Notes: a model not told the origin generated them from the sequence alone. Shown: positions 1 to 13,790, counted from the first letter of the stretch. The stretch is 64,000 nt of DNA from Brugia malayi (GCF_000002995.4 NW_025062479.1:5821221-5885220), one strand, 5' to 3'. A program made the numbers and translations.

Positions 1-729
1 TTTGTAAGTAAGAGATTGATGAGAACAAAATTTAATTTTGCTCGTTTTCTGTCTTATTCATCTATCAGCTTTGCATGTCTTTCATGACGGCAGCCTTGCT
101 TTTTCTGCCTATCCAAGGCTATAAGTCTATAAGCACTGTGAAGTGGCCATTAGTTATCGACTTTTCAGTCCATGTAGAGCAGTGTTGAAGATGTCGTTTC
201 CTTTTTGTCTCCTCCACGTGTGTGTCAATACCATTTAGGATAAGTTCTAAAAATTCCTATCAGTAGGTTGACGGGACATGTATATCTGCTGCATTTGTAC
301 TGTTGCAAGGGGAACGATTAATCCATGTAACATATTATTCTCTCACTGATAACAAACTTTGAAAACTGCAGAGCGCAGTAGTCATCTTATCAGGAATATG
401 TAAGACTTTTGCTGTGAATGGTATACCGATAAACAAATTAAAACTTGTGTGTGATGACTTATCATCATACGTCGCAACCAACTTGAATTTAAATTTTAAA
501 ATTGGTTTCGAACTCTTACTATGGATGGAAATACAAGCAGAAATAAAACTCCTTAAAGCTTATAAGCAGCAGCACCTTTTTGTATGTATATTTTTGTTTA
601 CTCGTTGTTTCTTGAGATGATATCGTTTGGGACATTAGAAGTGTCATTTTCATTCACTTGGACAGTGAATATACCGGAAAAGGAGAAATTTTTTTTCCAG
701 GTTTTTCTTTTTTAAAACAGACGAATGTT
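1..729. other. 5' flank of the Ig-domain gene
   Basis: No gene was recognised before the Ig-domain start at 730. Open frames here are short and AT-biased. The T-rich stretch ending in CAG just before 721 looks like a splice or trans-splice acceptor for the downstream gene. An in-frame ATG at 658 could extend the downstream protein, but it would put non-signal-like residues ahead of a good signal peptide. Confidence 0.4.
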
Positions 730-3700
730 ATGGCATACAACGTTACTGGTTTAATCTTTTTGACGTTGCTCGTACTCTTCAGTTGTGCGCAAGCTACCAT
801 AATAACGAAAGGAGGCCGTTTCATTGTCGATGAAGGTGACAACGTCGAATTACCCTGTAATATACGTAACATTGGTATGCTTATATTTATTCCGCAAATG
901 AAATAATAAACTTATATAAAGAAGCAAAATAAAACCAAATTCTCAACAATAAGGAGATGGCATTACAATTAATCACTCTTTGTCATATGTCAGGCATCAA
1001 ATCCGTTCCAAAAATTTGCAAATTATGAAAGCTTTCATAGTAAGCAAATCTAAAATTGCAATAAATTGTAGCGGAAGATACAGTAGTGATATGGAAACGA
1101 GGAGAACTTGTATTGTTCACTGATGAAGAAGTCTTTCATGAGGATCAACGATTTCAACTGCGCAGGAAAGATAATGTTAGTTTCTACTTCCTAAATTGGT
1201 TGTGACACTTAACATCCTTGTACTTAGTTTTTTCTACTTTTTTTTTTAAATATTTAGATTTTAATTTTATAAACTGGTTTATAAGGTTGAAATTTGAAGT
1301 CACGCTATATTCTTTGATGTTTTTCTTATATCACAACTTGAGCAAGAAGTGATTTATTGAGTATGACTTGTGTTGCAACTTTGGTTTGTTATAATTAGAT
1401 GCTGTTACTACCTTATATGTTTCTACACAAACAATAAAGTATTTTTGGAAATTTAATGGGAATTTCCTATTATCAACAAATTTCATTACTTACTATTTAC
1501 TGCCTCATTAATTAAATAAAGCTATCTCATAAATTTCGTGAAATTAGGTGTTTTTTGAGCAATATGAACATGGGAAATTTAATTACATTATTTTCTTCAA
1601 CTTTACGATTTTGGGAAAGTAAAGATTTCAGCGAACAAAAACATTTGTCAGGACTTTGAACTGTAATTAATTCCTCCTTGTTATCATGATGAATGCACAT
1701 AATCGATCACCGAATCAAGATCACTTTGAACTGTAATTTCCTGATGCTAATAACAACTACCAAGAAATAGATTATACCTACTCAATTATTTCTTTTCCTT
1801 CATGTTATTTATTATCCTTGTAAAATCTCCAGTTTCCAGCATCGCTCCAGTCACTACTTTTCATTTTAAAATTATAATTCCAGAGCTTCTTTACTCGCAC
1901 TTCTTATTTGCTGCCTTTTCGCTGTTCCCACAAATAATAACAGCTTATCGTATTATCAGGTTATAATCTTTCCTTGTAACTTTTGCTTCTTCTCAAAGGT
2001 GTTCTATTCTGTGCTTTCTCTTTTTGAGATTTTTATAGGTAAGACTGTTTTGCTATACTTTTCATTCTTAGTTTTTGCGCAGTCACTTGAGAATGACAGA
2101 AATAATAGTGAGAATTTGGAAGAAAAAATATGCAGATATAAATAACAATCATTACTTCCAACTACGAATCAGCCAGTCTTTCAAAAATATTTTTTTCACA
2201 TCTTTCATTGACAGGAATCATATTTACTGGAATGTGTTTCTGGTATTTGTGTCAGCAGTTTTGCAGAATTTTATATTAGTTATCGAACGAGTGGAGCCAT
2301 ATGATGGTGCCAAATATATATGCGAAATAACATCACCTGAGATGTCAATAACGCATGTATTGGAAGTGAACGGTGCGACTTTTATTTTTTTTGGGTTTCT
2401 TATGATTGCATCTAAGCAAGCATAAGGGCATCAGAAGCCCAGTCTAGAACAGGAATAGTGTAAGTAGAATGCACCTTAAGCAGATGATGAAATTGAGGTG
2501 CAAAAAACGGGTATTAATAAGTTTCTCTATTCCAAGTTATAATTTGTAATTTACAGAATTGCTGAGTATCTAGGCTATTCTAGTGAAATAATGTGATCCT
2601 AATAGGTGTGGCCATTGTTTCCATATTTATTTCGCAAATTTTTTTCTTGAGATAAAAACTTTTTTAGTACGTCCTATGGTTTCTATATCGCCGGATGCAA
2701 ATCCCTTGCTGATGAATGTTGGCGAGAACGTGGTCATAAAATGCTCAGTATCTGGTAATCCACCACCAAAAGTTACATGGACTCGGCAGGTTATTTACAG
2801 TTTTGTTTTTTTTTTTTTTTTTTTTTTACAGTTTGTTTACAGGGACATACAAAACTGTGGTTTTATTTCCCGGTAATCTTTGGATTGATTTGAAATATTC
2901 TAAATGATTAAATATCAAACTATTGGACAGAATGGTTCATGAAAGATTTTTTGAATCCATAGTTCATCCCTAAATTGTATCCTTGTCATTAGCGTTAGCG
3001 AATATATGATTCATTTGTAGGATGGCCAAAAAATGCCAACAAGAGCTACATCAAGAGATGGACAGCTCAGGATAACTCGTGTGACAATGAATGATAGCGG
3101 TATCTATGAATGCACAGCATCAAATAATGTCGGCATCGATGCGCATGATACTATCGAAGTCCTAGTGCAGGGTAATTTTTCATTTTTTTGTTTCAGATTT
3201 ATGAAGTGATCATGTGTATTACCTATAGCAGTGAATTCAGCAAACCTACAGATATAATCCAGAAATGTTGAATTAAAATTAATGCATTCCACGTATCCAG
3301 AGCTAAGTACTCAGGCTTAAATGATTCTTAATTTCATCTCCTAACTTAAACTTATTCCAATAAAATTTTATTGAACTCATATACTAAGTCTCATATTCAT
3401 GAGGAAAAAATTTCAATAAACATAAAATTTCTAGTTTTGTAAGTTTTCTCGCGAGTAATTTTGGTGTGAACTTGGAAAACAGAAGGGATTATTCAGAAAC
3501 CATCTTTTGTGGTACGAATTTAATTGTGTAATATAGTCTTTGCAAGTTAATTTTTTTTTAACGAAATTAGCTGTAGAAGCCATTTGATAGTAACCCTCCT
3601 TATCCTTATGTGTTCAGTGATCATACCGCTATTGATATCATCTTTAAGGAAGTGAACTGAATGATATGAATCATCCATAAGAAAGGAAAAGAATTTTACA

Positions 3701-6700
3701 GGTCTAAGTGGTTTTTAAAATTTATACATAGCGTAAAATGCATTACGGAAATTTTTACATCCATATTTACATATACCCATATTTATTTAAAAGCTTCTGC
3801 ATAGAAATTTTGTTTACTATATTGTAAGTTGTTGTGTGAGTTCTTGAACTAGCTAAATTCACCTTAGAAATTATTCCTTACGTAGTACCTCTCAGCATAA
3901 ATACTATCGGAGGTAATGACAAATGTTCCCTCTCTTTTATCAGACTCACTTATTTAATAATATCTTTTTTCTGAAGCAATTTTTTATAGGAATCTTGAAA
4001 AAGCAAATTTAATAGTAATGAATCCGTTGTTTGAATCTTAAGAAGAAACGCAACTATTAGCATGAGTATGACATTAGCAACAATGGTAAGGGACAAATGG
4101 AAAAGATGAATCAAAGTAAATATCTGAACTCATTAAAACTGGTTAATGTAACTTGGATTTAGTTTTGCAAGTAAATTAATAGAGGAAATGTTCTTAGAGT
4201 TTATTTTCCGCAATAGTTTGCATTTCTGCTTTTATTGGAGTAAATAATAACAAAAGTAAACTTTATGACTGGTTGTTTGCTACAAAAAAAGCACTCTATT
4301 TGATGTAAAATTCAGTTGAAATTCGGAAGCTGGATTGCACTTAGTTAACTTTTTAATAGGTAAAAATTTTGTTAACTAGCATGGTGTGATTTAAAAGGAA
4401 AAATAAATGTGCATTTTCTGAAAATGTCAATTTTTTAATTTAAAAGTTGTGTTGAAAGAATTTTGCAATATTAGACTTACTTTAAAAAACGATATTGAAA
4501 AAATGTAGGAGTTTTCGATTGTTTTAAACATTAATTCCATAACCTTTTTAAATTAATTGATTTATTGTATTGTTTATTTCAGCAAATCAGTACGGAGCGC
4601 ATGAGCCGTGTGAGTTTGCATACATTTCTTCACTTTTTTCTTTGTTTTAAACTAATACTTGCATGCTTTTATCCGTCTACTCGATCTGTTAGTTAAAATT
4701 ATTTCCTTATATTGTTATTGAATATTGAATGTAGACTTCAATTTCTAACCTCCAGTTCGTGGAAGTAATGAAGAATACTCCCAGTTATTCTTGACAAGCC
4801 TCTAAAAGTGTTTTCAATTAAAAATTTTAGTTGTTCCATAATGTGATAATTTGCGCTGGTATAACCATCAGTTGATGATATCTAGGAATTTGATAATTAA
4901 GCATCTTAAGCAAAATTTTTTGGGAATTGAAATTTGAGTCTTTTCTGTTCGAGCAAAAAATTTAAAGTTTGTCTCCTTGTGTGATGATTACCACACTAAG
5001 ATTTCTCTATCTTTTACGGACAGTTAAGCAGAGATGAATTTGCGGGCGCAACAGATTATATGGTTTCATCCTTTTTCATTCTTTTTTGCTCTTAATAATA
5101 AACGACCAACAGTAGGCTGTGTTGCGAAAAGTAAACAGATGGATTCATGAAGATTGATGGTCCGGTCACTCGTCTTACCTTACATCCTATTTCCATAGAC
5201 CATTCATTTGTTAAAGTCAGTACATTCTTCTTTAAAGACTAATGAATAACAACCGATTCCAAAATGAAAAACAAGTTGAATGATTACTTTTGCCTCACAT
5301 ACATCAAATACTGTTTTCATAAAAATCTTTGTGACAAGGATTATCTCATCTATATCAATTTTCATTCTAAACTTTGTTTGTAATGGTATATAGCGGAAGT
5401 CCGATAATGTGTTATTTCGTTTATTTATATTTGCTTTTTCTTTTCCGTCTTTCACATCGTCTTCCACACCTTTGTGTCACATTATTTTTGTAGATCTATC
5501 CTACTCTATGCAGTGATGTGTTATTATATCATATTTTGTTAAGGTGTAACTCATTTATTATGTCGGATTCACAGGGGCGTCCAAGATACTGAAAATTCAT
5601 AAATTGTTTGTGATTTATTCTAAACGTAATCATGGCGTGCTCTCACTTTTGCACACAAGAATTATTACTTTAGTTTACGTCATAGTCGCTTAGTATAGAA
5701 TTTAGCTTCCATATAACTAGTCAAGACCGAAAGGTTATTGACGTCTGTTTAATCCTATATTGGAATTAAACGAATTGCTTTTGAAGCATACAAATATTAT
5801 TGCCAATACTGCATGTGGCAAGACCAACCAAATTACCTCCAAAATTCCGCCAAATTTTAAAGTTGCACACGGTTTTCACTTCATTAGTATATTTTGAAAC
5901 TTGATTTGCAAATTATTCATTTCTACTTTCCACATTCCAAATGCATCACATGGATCAATTTGGAATCCGTGTATTTATTACTACTTTTTTTACATGCATT
6001 TACACCAGTACATTTTGAAATTTAGACATTTAATTGGGAATACATTCATTTAACTCAACTGATAATATACGTCAACACAGCTGTGCGTTTTTTCTTATTT
6101 GTTATTCCCTGTTTTTCTCACTCTGATATTTCTTTGTTCACAAATAAAATTACAGAAAAATAATTTAACGGAGTAAGTTTTGTATTTTTAGCAGCACCTT
6201 GGGTGGATTCAGTATATACATATATGCCAGTAAGGTTAGATCAAGATATCAATTTAACCTGTAAATATAACGCCGAACCATCACCTCAAGTTGATTGGAT
6301 CTACAATGGATTCACAATTAATGTTAGTGATTTCAATTCTTTGTTTTTTCTATTGTTAAGAATTTTTTTTGTGCGTGCATTGTAAAGGAAGGATAACTTC
6401 ACGGTTATTCGTGTTACAAGACACCAGGAAGTAGATACCCTTTTTGTTGAAGTCTCTAAATTGCATCGAGATATGTCGGTTTTCTTGAAAAGAAACTAAA
6501 ACAAGCAGCTCGAAATTCTCTGGATATTAATTCTGCCATTTAGATTGAGCGACCGTTATTTAAGGATGGTAAGAAATTTTATGCAAATGTATGTTTCTTA
6601 TTGTTTAGTAGTAGGTAAATAAGCTTTAAAATCACTTTGCAGCATCCACTGACACAAATTTAAGCTTTGACAGCAAATTCTCAAATCACTTTGGTAACTG

Positions 6701-9494
6701 TAATTTTTGGCATGGATCATTAACGGCACATCCTCGTCATTTTTTCCCTTTATATAGAGAGCAAATGGCAACTCGTATCTCTCGAGCAGATGTTGCCTTT
6801 TTTTCGTTTTCCTTATGTCAGTCACGCATGTGCTGTTTTCTAGGATACAGAGAATGAGTAAAGAGATTAGATTCGAATGAACTATAAGCAGATTAAATAG
6901 CTCTTATTACTAATGCTACTGCTATACCCAAATGTGAAACAGAACAGAACAGCGCCATCAGGTTACGTCACCAATTCATCCATCAGCTCACAGTTACAAA
7001 TACTGACCGAATAAGGAGATAATGCTGTTAACAAGTTGGAATAATCAAAGATTGACCTTATGCTGCTATAAATATTACACATATATTTTTTTCATATGTT
7101 TAAAAAGTCCATTGTTATTAAAAAGCATAAAAAGGTAGGATGGAAGGACAAATGTACGCTTGTTCGTTTCCTGAGATAAAGACGAAGAGCAAATGAGCAC
7201 TTTTTCCTTCTGTGTTGATTATTCAATTCATAAACAAGCAAACTAGACATCGAATGATCTACCTTACATGACAAAGTGTTGTTAGATCAGAGTAGTACGA
7301 ACTGATGTTTCACATTTAATGACATGTTAAGTCATGTAGAACTTATAGCTCGTAGCTGATGCTTTGTTTGCTATAATTAATAATTAGAAGAATAATTAAC
7401 AGTTTTAATGAGAGTCCACAGGAAGAAAATTCAGTTTCAACCCATAAGACCGATAGCAGATGTGCTTCAAACATCATTGTTACTTCAGATGCATATAGAT
7501 ATTCTTAATATTTATTGTTTAGATATAATGGACAGCATTTGACCTTTACAAATGCTATAATTACCTTAAATCTTCTAACTATTTCCCACCTTTGGTATTA
7601 CAAACAGTTTTTTTCCAGTTTTCGGACGACAAATTCAAAGGTTTAATACAGTATGCTGCCAGACGGGATAATTACAGTGAATCCATTCTAGCAATCGAAA
7701 ATATCAAGGAAGATAATTTTGGTGATTACACATGTCGTATAGCGAACAATCTTGGTATAAAAGAGAAAACCATTTATGTCAGCGGTTGGTTCCTTGCTTA
7801 ATCATTTCGCCGACCAATTTTTTGGATTTCTGGTGTTTAGAAGCAATAGAGTAAGCATTTGGAGTGCTCAAGATTATGAATAGTTTATTGAAAACCTGTG
7901 CTAAATAAATCTAACTTGCCTTAATAAACCAACTAATCGATTTCCAAGAATATTAAATTATGGTCGAAAATATGACGGTTCATTATAATGTTATTGAGAA
8001 AATGATTTATTGGTCCATAAAATGAGTGGAAGAATAATAAAAATTACCCCCTGTGGCAATCATTTTTTGTTCTTTAGGTGGGCAATTAAGTATTTAGACC
8101 ATTCAGTAAGCAGATGTAAATTGTGCAATACGATTTCGAAATAATTGTGGTCAAAAAACAAATTGTCCTTTTTTTCTTTCAAGTCAATCAAAGCTGATTT
8201 TATTTAAAAAAAAAAAAAAAAATCTTCTTAAAATTTTTTCTCGTCAAATTGATCTATCGATATGTTTAAAATGCAGTTTGCAAGGGAGATGGAATTTTAA
8301 ATTTGAAATCGAAATATTGAAGTTGCATTATCTTGCAGGTCGACCGGGACCACCTCATCTAAACGCAAGTGGAATCCGGCTTTCTTGGAGCGTACATTCG
8401 ATGGATCCAGTCATCGAATACCAAATTTTATATCGATTCTCCAACGATGATACATGGCAGCAATTCAAGTCAATAAGAGCGAACAAAGGTTGTCTGTTTG
8501 AAAATTTCAGATTTGACCGGGAACTGATTTAGGAATTTCAAAATTTTCATTTCTCTTTTCTACGTTGAATATATATATATGGAACAAATATTGAATGAGG
8601 ATAATTGAAAGAGATTAAATGGTTTCAACATTGTTTGAGTTTAATTAAAATAAGTGAATGATGTTAAATTTTCAAAATTTTTTGAGTTTTTAAGTATGAT
8701 TAAACAATTCAGAGGAGCAAGATGGTGATATTTGGAGCGGAAGCGAAGATTTAGTTTGGCTACGACCAGGCTTAGAATACGAATTACAAATGAAAGCACG
8801 AAATACACTAGGGTGGGGCTCTTTGGCTCGATCTTATGTTATAATGAAAATACCGCCCTTTGACAATGTGACCAGTGACAGTAAGTTTTTCATTCAGTTC
8901 AATTACTACATCAAAAAACTTGTAAATCTTTCCTCTTATATGCTAATGATCATTCATGCAGTCATTTATCACGATCTTAATTTTTAGCTGTGCAACTCTT
9001 CGGTCTAATATTGAAAAGCTAGGTGCTGTGACACATTTTGATAGGCTTTAAAAAAAGTTCTTAGTTAAATTGTTCGCATTGGTTTGATATAGCTGAAATC
9101 CCTATGGGTGCTGAGAATTATAATAGTCATCTCGTTTTAATACCTGATTATAATACCTGAAACTTTTTCAGTTACGTTACATTCTGCTTTGAGATTAAGT
9201 ATTGACATCTCATGCACTACTGAGATGTAAATTTTAAATTTCATAATCCTGCTGAATTTTGCAATGTTTTTCTGCTGCCTTTTATATTTTCATTTAAAGT
9301 TTGAGGACGATTTTCTTTAAATGTTAATTTGTTCCAATCTAAATATTCTAATGCACTACCAATGTTCGGCAAATTATTCACATTTATAATTAATTACACT
9401 TACAGAAAAAGTAAACGCAGTAAAGCGGATATATGCTTCACGATCATGTTTGTCCGTCGTTTCATTTATTGCTGCATCGATTTTCCGATTATGA
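730..9494 (+). CDS. Lachesin/DIP-like cell-surface protein, three Ig domains plus one fibronectin type III
   Basis: Eleven-exon model: 730-874, 1072-1175, 2267-2372, 2668-2789, 3021-3171, 4583-4609 (micro-exon), 6192-6322, 7619-7784, 8339-8488, 8713-8880 and a tentative last exon 9421-9494, 447 aa in total. The first exon gives a signal peptide (hydrophobic LIFLTLLVLFSCAQA). Ig1 shows LPCNI, a VIWKR tryptophan and the Y-I-C F-strand. Ig2 has IKCSVSGNPPPKVTW and DSGIYECTASN. Ig3 has LTCKYNAEPSPQVDW and DNFGDYTCRIANN. A single FN3 domain follows (RPGPPHL to WGSLARS). This order is known from insect lachesin/DIP and IgLON-type neuronal adhesion proteins and resembles C. elegans RIG/ZIG proteins, though FN3 is not universal there. 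The tentative last exon ends in a short hydrophobic tail (SCLSVVSFIAASIF), as in GPI-anchored members, but its acceptor is not T-rich. An alternative end near 9172-9230 is also open. The Ig/FN3 core is secure; the 3' end is not. Confidence 0.75.
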
Positions 9495-11223
9495 TTTTAC
9501 TTCTTTCATTGATATTCAAGTGATCAGTATTCTAATTGGTTCAGTCAATTACTGATATTAATTCATTGGTCAACAGTTTGTGAGTTAACGTAGATTTTGT
9601 TTTTTGCTATTCTATGGCGTCGACATTAAGTTGAAGGAGTTTGTATTTTTGAGAATTGGTTTTTGTAGTGATCTTAAAAAATAATCTGAATTTTGTTCCA
9701 CAGACGAATCGAACCATAAATACACTAAATACATATGTGTAAATGAAGTCTGTGTTCTTGCTGATTCAGTATTGTTGTCCGACTTCTTAGTTCAATTGTT
9801 TGAATCTCATTCTTCACATTTTTTGTTTATTATAATTCATATCTCCTTGAAACTCGTTACGTTTAATATTGATTTCAGTTTGATCATAAGTATTGAATCT
9901 TCAGCTCTATTTGAGATAAGCGTTTGCAAATAAGCGTACTGAATTTGTGTAGTTCAGAATTTGGTATATTGGAATTACTTCTTTGTTAGAAATATCCAAA
10001 ATTTGCTTTTTTTTTCAAAAGAAATTTTTTTTGGTAGAATATATGTCATACCTTTCATCAAATTGATGAATGATAATATGATTTATCATTTCCACTCGCT
10101 GCAGGATGACATTACAAGCAAATGGGATTCCTCATAGTCATAATTGTGGGTCATCTTTTAACTATTTGTCTGACAAATATTAAACTTCATATCGATTTTT
10201 TCATGGTTTTGTTAACTTTGTCGTTGCTGTCTAGTACCACGAGGCGCTTTCTAGGCGCTTTGTGCTGGATCATATTTCATATATCACTCCGTCACTGGTA
10301 CGTAACACTTCTCGTCCATTCACTAAAACCCTTAAAAAGAATCAAATAGTGCTTTATTTATTTTTATTTTTTTTCGTCTAACCGATTTCTCAGTAGCAAA
10401 AAATTCGGACAAAGGAATATCACTTATTTGTAATAAGCTATAACAGTTAGTAATGATTTTAAACGATAGGAAAAAACTTACTGAGTCAGTCTACAAATAG
10501 ATTATCAAAAATACCTCTTTAGCATATTTTGCTGGTTCATTTAGTCAAGCCATTTTAAAAACAAAGTTTTCAACATGTTAGATAATTGCCTTCGCAACAC
10601 ATATTGTATAAATCAGCCATATGACGACACATTTCAGTTGTCCAAATATTTTTTCTCATTATGATGGTCACTTTAAAATGCCCGTGTTGTTTTCTTAAAA
10701 CTTTTACATCTATCGCAGAATTATGGATGTTCGATCATATTTTGTCTTTTGTTATATCGCCATTACAAAGCATTATTAACAAAAATTAGTGAAAATCTGC
10801 CACAGTCAGTTAAGGTCCAAAAGCCAAAACAGTATTATCTGGCACTTTGGAAGTCTTTTAGTCGCATTACTGCATGTCCCTTAGAAATGCTTGCTGAACT
10901 TCGGTACCAGAAGTGTCATGAATAGCTGATATTTCTTCAACAGTGACTCAATAAAAAAATAAAGCCTCGGAATATTCAGTAAGATTCATGTCACTATTCT
11001 ACATTGACCGATAGGTTTAACTAACCAAGTTTTTAACTCGGCCATCCACAAATAGTTTGCTGTAGAAATGTGTTATGTCAGATAAGAAATAAGTTCATTT
11101 AATCCGAAAACTTTATTTTTTTACAAAGTAATGGGGAGTTTAGTTTTCACACATTTCATTATGTTTTTCTAACAATTGATATCACGAACAACAAATTACA
11201 TGGTAGAATTACATTGTAGGTGG
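9495..11223. other. Intergenic, no gene seen
   Basis: Convergent space between the Ig-domain gene (+) and the LPR gene (-). One 75-codon open frame at 10122-10349 begins with a hydrophobic run and was considered as a GPI tail exon of the Ig gene, but the phase-1 donor at 8880 would meet an immediate stop after the acceptor at 10104. Otherwise nothing was recognised. Confidence 0.4.
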
Positions 11224-13790
11224 TCACAATCCAATAATAAGTCGGTTTATAATGTTTGAAATGAAAGCAGTAGGAGTTAATGGCTTGCAGTCAGTCCAAT
11301 CAACTTCATGCATCCAATTACCGATTATTCTGAAATATACATAGCTCCTGTAGATCCATGTTTGGAAGTAACTAATCAATGTTTAAAAAAAAAAAAAAAA
11401 CTAGCTCAGAAAATTCGTAGATATATCCCTCATTTCTAAGGCGCTGTATGAGTTCATTTCTGTAGTTGGCATTGAACTGTGCCAAGTCACGAGTCATAGC
11501 AACTAGCGGGAATTTCGTCCAATTGGTAATTACGATATACTCGTATTGTCCACTTTCAGTATTTTTTGGTCCTGTTATCACGATTTGATCTGAAATTTAA
11601 TGTTCAAATTAAATGACTAATGCATTAGTTAGAAGGATGCTGCGGTTCATCGTCACAGAGCTTTTAAAAATAACAAATGCCAAGAACTGATTATACAGAG
11701 AATTTAGCCATTGCTTCACTGTTCGTTATAACTAACTATCAGTTTCCTGAGGTTATTTGTGCCATTTGAATATTACATTAAATAAATAACTGCTGCACTC
11801 GGTCTCCACCATAATTCTCTAGTGTCAAAATTCTCTCAGTATTTACTGGTACTAATATATCTAGTTTGAAAACAGCCAATTTTAATATGACAGTGTTAAC
11901 ATGTGGTGGAAGTAACCTAATGAATTTCATTTTAAAAATGTAAAGGTCAAGAGAAGATATCTTCAACTAACAAGGACATGGATCTTCCTGGACATAAATG
12001 TAAACTTTTTTGCTGTGTATGATGCCGTAACCAAAGCCCATTTTAGGAGTGCCATGAGGACTATTGACGAGGAAGGAATCCATTGTTGAAAAAACTGACG
12101 TATTTCTCACTTCTGTCACATTTTTAACTGCAACTATTGCTTTCATTAAAAAATCATGACGCGAAAGCGATTACAGACTGTGAGGGAATATAGGACTCAT
12201 ATATAGCTATGAACAATTTCTCATTGAATTTTATTTCTTCTTAATTTAAATTCTAAATTTAAACAAATATTTTGGAGAAATTAGCTGGAGAAGTGAAAGA
12301 AAAAGAAGGAAATAGAGGCTAACACTCAGTAGTAGGACAATAACGATCATGCACTCCGGCCGTAGAAATTACCTGCAAAAAATTGTCCAGTCAATCATAT
12401 GTGTAAGACAACTATGATAGACAATGAGTGTATAGCATTCATACTTGTCTTCTATACAGATTGACTGGATGACTGGTTATCACTGGTTATCAAATTTTTT
12501 TTCTCTCTTAACAGGTGTAAAGAACCTAATAAATCAACAAATTTTTTCTAATACCAAAATAATCTGTTATTACTAACAAATTTCAGAATAATCACTGCAT
12601 TTCAATATATTTTTCATTTTCACAAACATATTTTTGCATGTCTCGTCAACTCATCACTAAAAAAATCATAACTAAAGCAATCTTTTACCCAGTAATACTT
12701 TCCCATTAAAGAGTTAAAATCGACTATTGGCGTTTTAACCAAATTAGAAAGGTAATCTTGCACTCCAGGTATGAAACGAACGAAATTCTGGAATAAACTT
12801 GGTGAACGCTGGTTAACGAGTGGCGTTCGACGCAGTAAACAACCACCAATCCCAGGAAAACTGCCGATAACACCAGGAACAGATGGAATACCATCAAGAA
12901 GAGTTACGTGCGGTAGTGGTTTCTGTAATCTGCAGTGCGATATTTAATCTACAATATTTAATGCGTACAAATATGCAAAGATAGACTAAAAATCCTGAAT
13001 TTACCAAATGTTTTGGGGAAAATAAATGCAGTTTGAAAAAATACACATTGTGCAATAATTTTCCTTTTATACTTTCAAAAACTGATGAGGTTTTTCTTTT
13101 AACTAGATTTCATAAAAATCTAATATATAACATTTGAAATCAGGGATACGATCGAAGTGTCAATAACTCCTATGAAAAACTGCTTGCAATGTCTTCTGTG
13201 TTATTATTCAAAATCATAAGAATATCCCAACTCTTTGCATTCACCTTTTATTGAATGGATTGCTTGAATTTTGCTGCAAACCTTGAATGAAACTGATAAG
13301 AGCAAAACTCTGACTAAAAATACAAAAATTGCGAGGAATCTAGTGCTTTCTGTCATTTTGTTATGAAAAATAATAAGAGAAAATGAAATTATACAGTAAA
13401 ATTTAATATTGACTGTCCATCAAAATGCCTTTAAAATGATCTCACATATTAGTGTAAGTTAATTTAAAACCAAAGACGAATCTATTTTTTCCACCTAAAA
13501 ATGAAGCAAAAATGATAAGCAAATAGAGTGATGCCCTTTGTAAGAAAATCTTGTAAGACTGCAGATGTAAAATCTATTGTAAATTTGATAAGCAATATGG
13601 ATATAGAGAAAAAATGGGATTGTTTTCACCTGGTAATATCATCAATCGGTATACGATCACTCACCGTACCAGTTCGTCCTGTATTTATGCCAAAAATATC
13701 CAATAAATTGTTATACTGCGTCAAAATCGGACAGCAGCACTGAACTATGAAGACAGCGCTAAGGATATCTAAGTTAGACGGAAAGGCCAT
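11224..13790 (-). CDS. Lipocalin-related protein (nematode LPR family)
   Basis: Six-exon model on the minus strand: 13665-13790, 12689-12922, 12324-12372, 11972-12139, 11406-11589 and 11224-11329, 288 aa. The first exon gives a short N-terminal hydrophobic stretch consistent with a signal peptide. Recognisable parts are a proline/glycine-rich entry (GIPSVPGVIGSFPGIGG), the lipocalin-like MGKYYWVISTAG followed by DRYCP, a beta-strand-rich core, DPCPY, and the strongly LPR-like YEYIVITNWTKFPLVAMTRD with a final helix. The family is extracellular; in C. elegans LPR proteins help shape the apical matrix that lines cuticle and narrow tubes. The exon 5 donor that keeps frame is GC (GA followed by GCTAGT at 11405), as no phase-compatible GT is visible; the last exon (GNWMHEVDWTDC) depends on it. 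The exon 4 acceptor is also ambiguous by a few codons. Which LPR paralogue this is cannot be told. Confidence 0.7.
12387..12468. repeat. Imperfect inverted repeat (hairpin) in an LPR intron
   Basis: Two arms of about 30 bases, 12387-12417 and 12439-12468, are separated by a 21-base loop. The outer 10 bases pair perfectly, then comes an internal loop of 7-8 bases, then 7 paired, one mismatch and 5 paired. It ends 14 bases upstream (in transcript sense) of LPR exon 3. An adjacent 10-base tandem duplication (actggttatc twice, 12471-12490) lies beside it. Confidence 0.7.

Noticed and set aside
6386..6560. Possible extra Ig exon (DNFTVIRVTRHQEV-like) after Ig3 first half
   Set aside because: It resembles an Ig F-strand region, but the exon at 7619 completes Ig3 in the correct phase and with the expected Cys, and no consistent donor was found here. 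It could be a decayed duplicate exon.
10105..10349. Hydrophobic open frame as the GPI tail exon of the Ig-domain gene
   Set aside because: The phase-1 donor at 8880 joined to the acceptor at 10104 gives an immediate stop; no intermediate exon repairs the phase.
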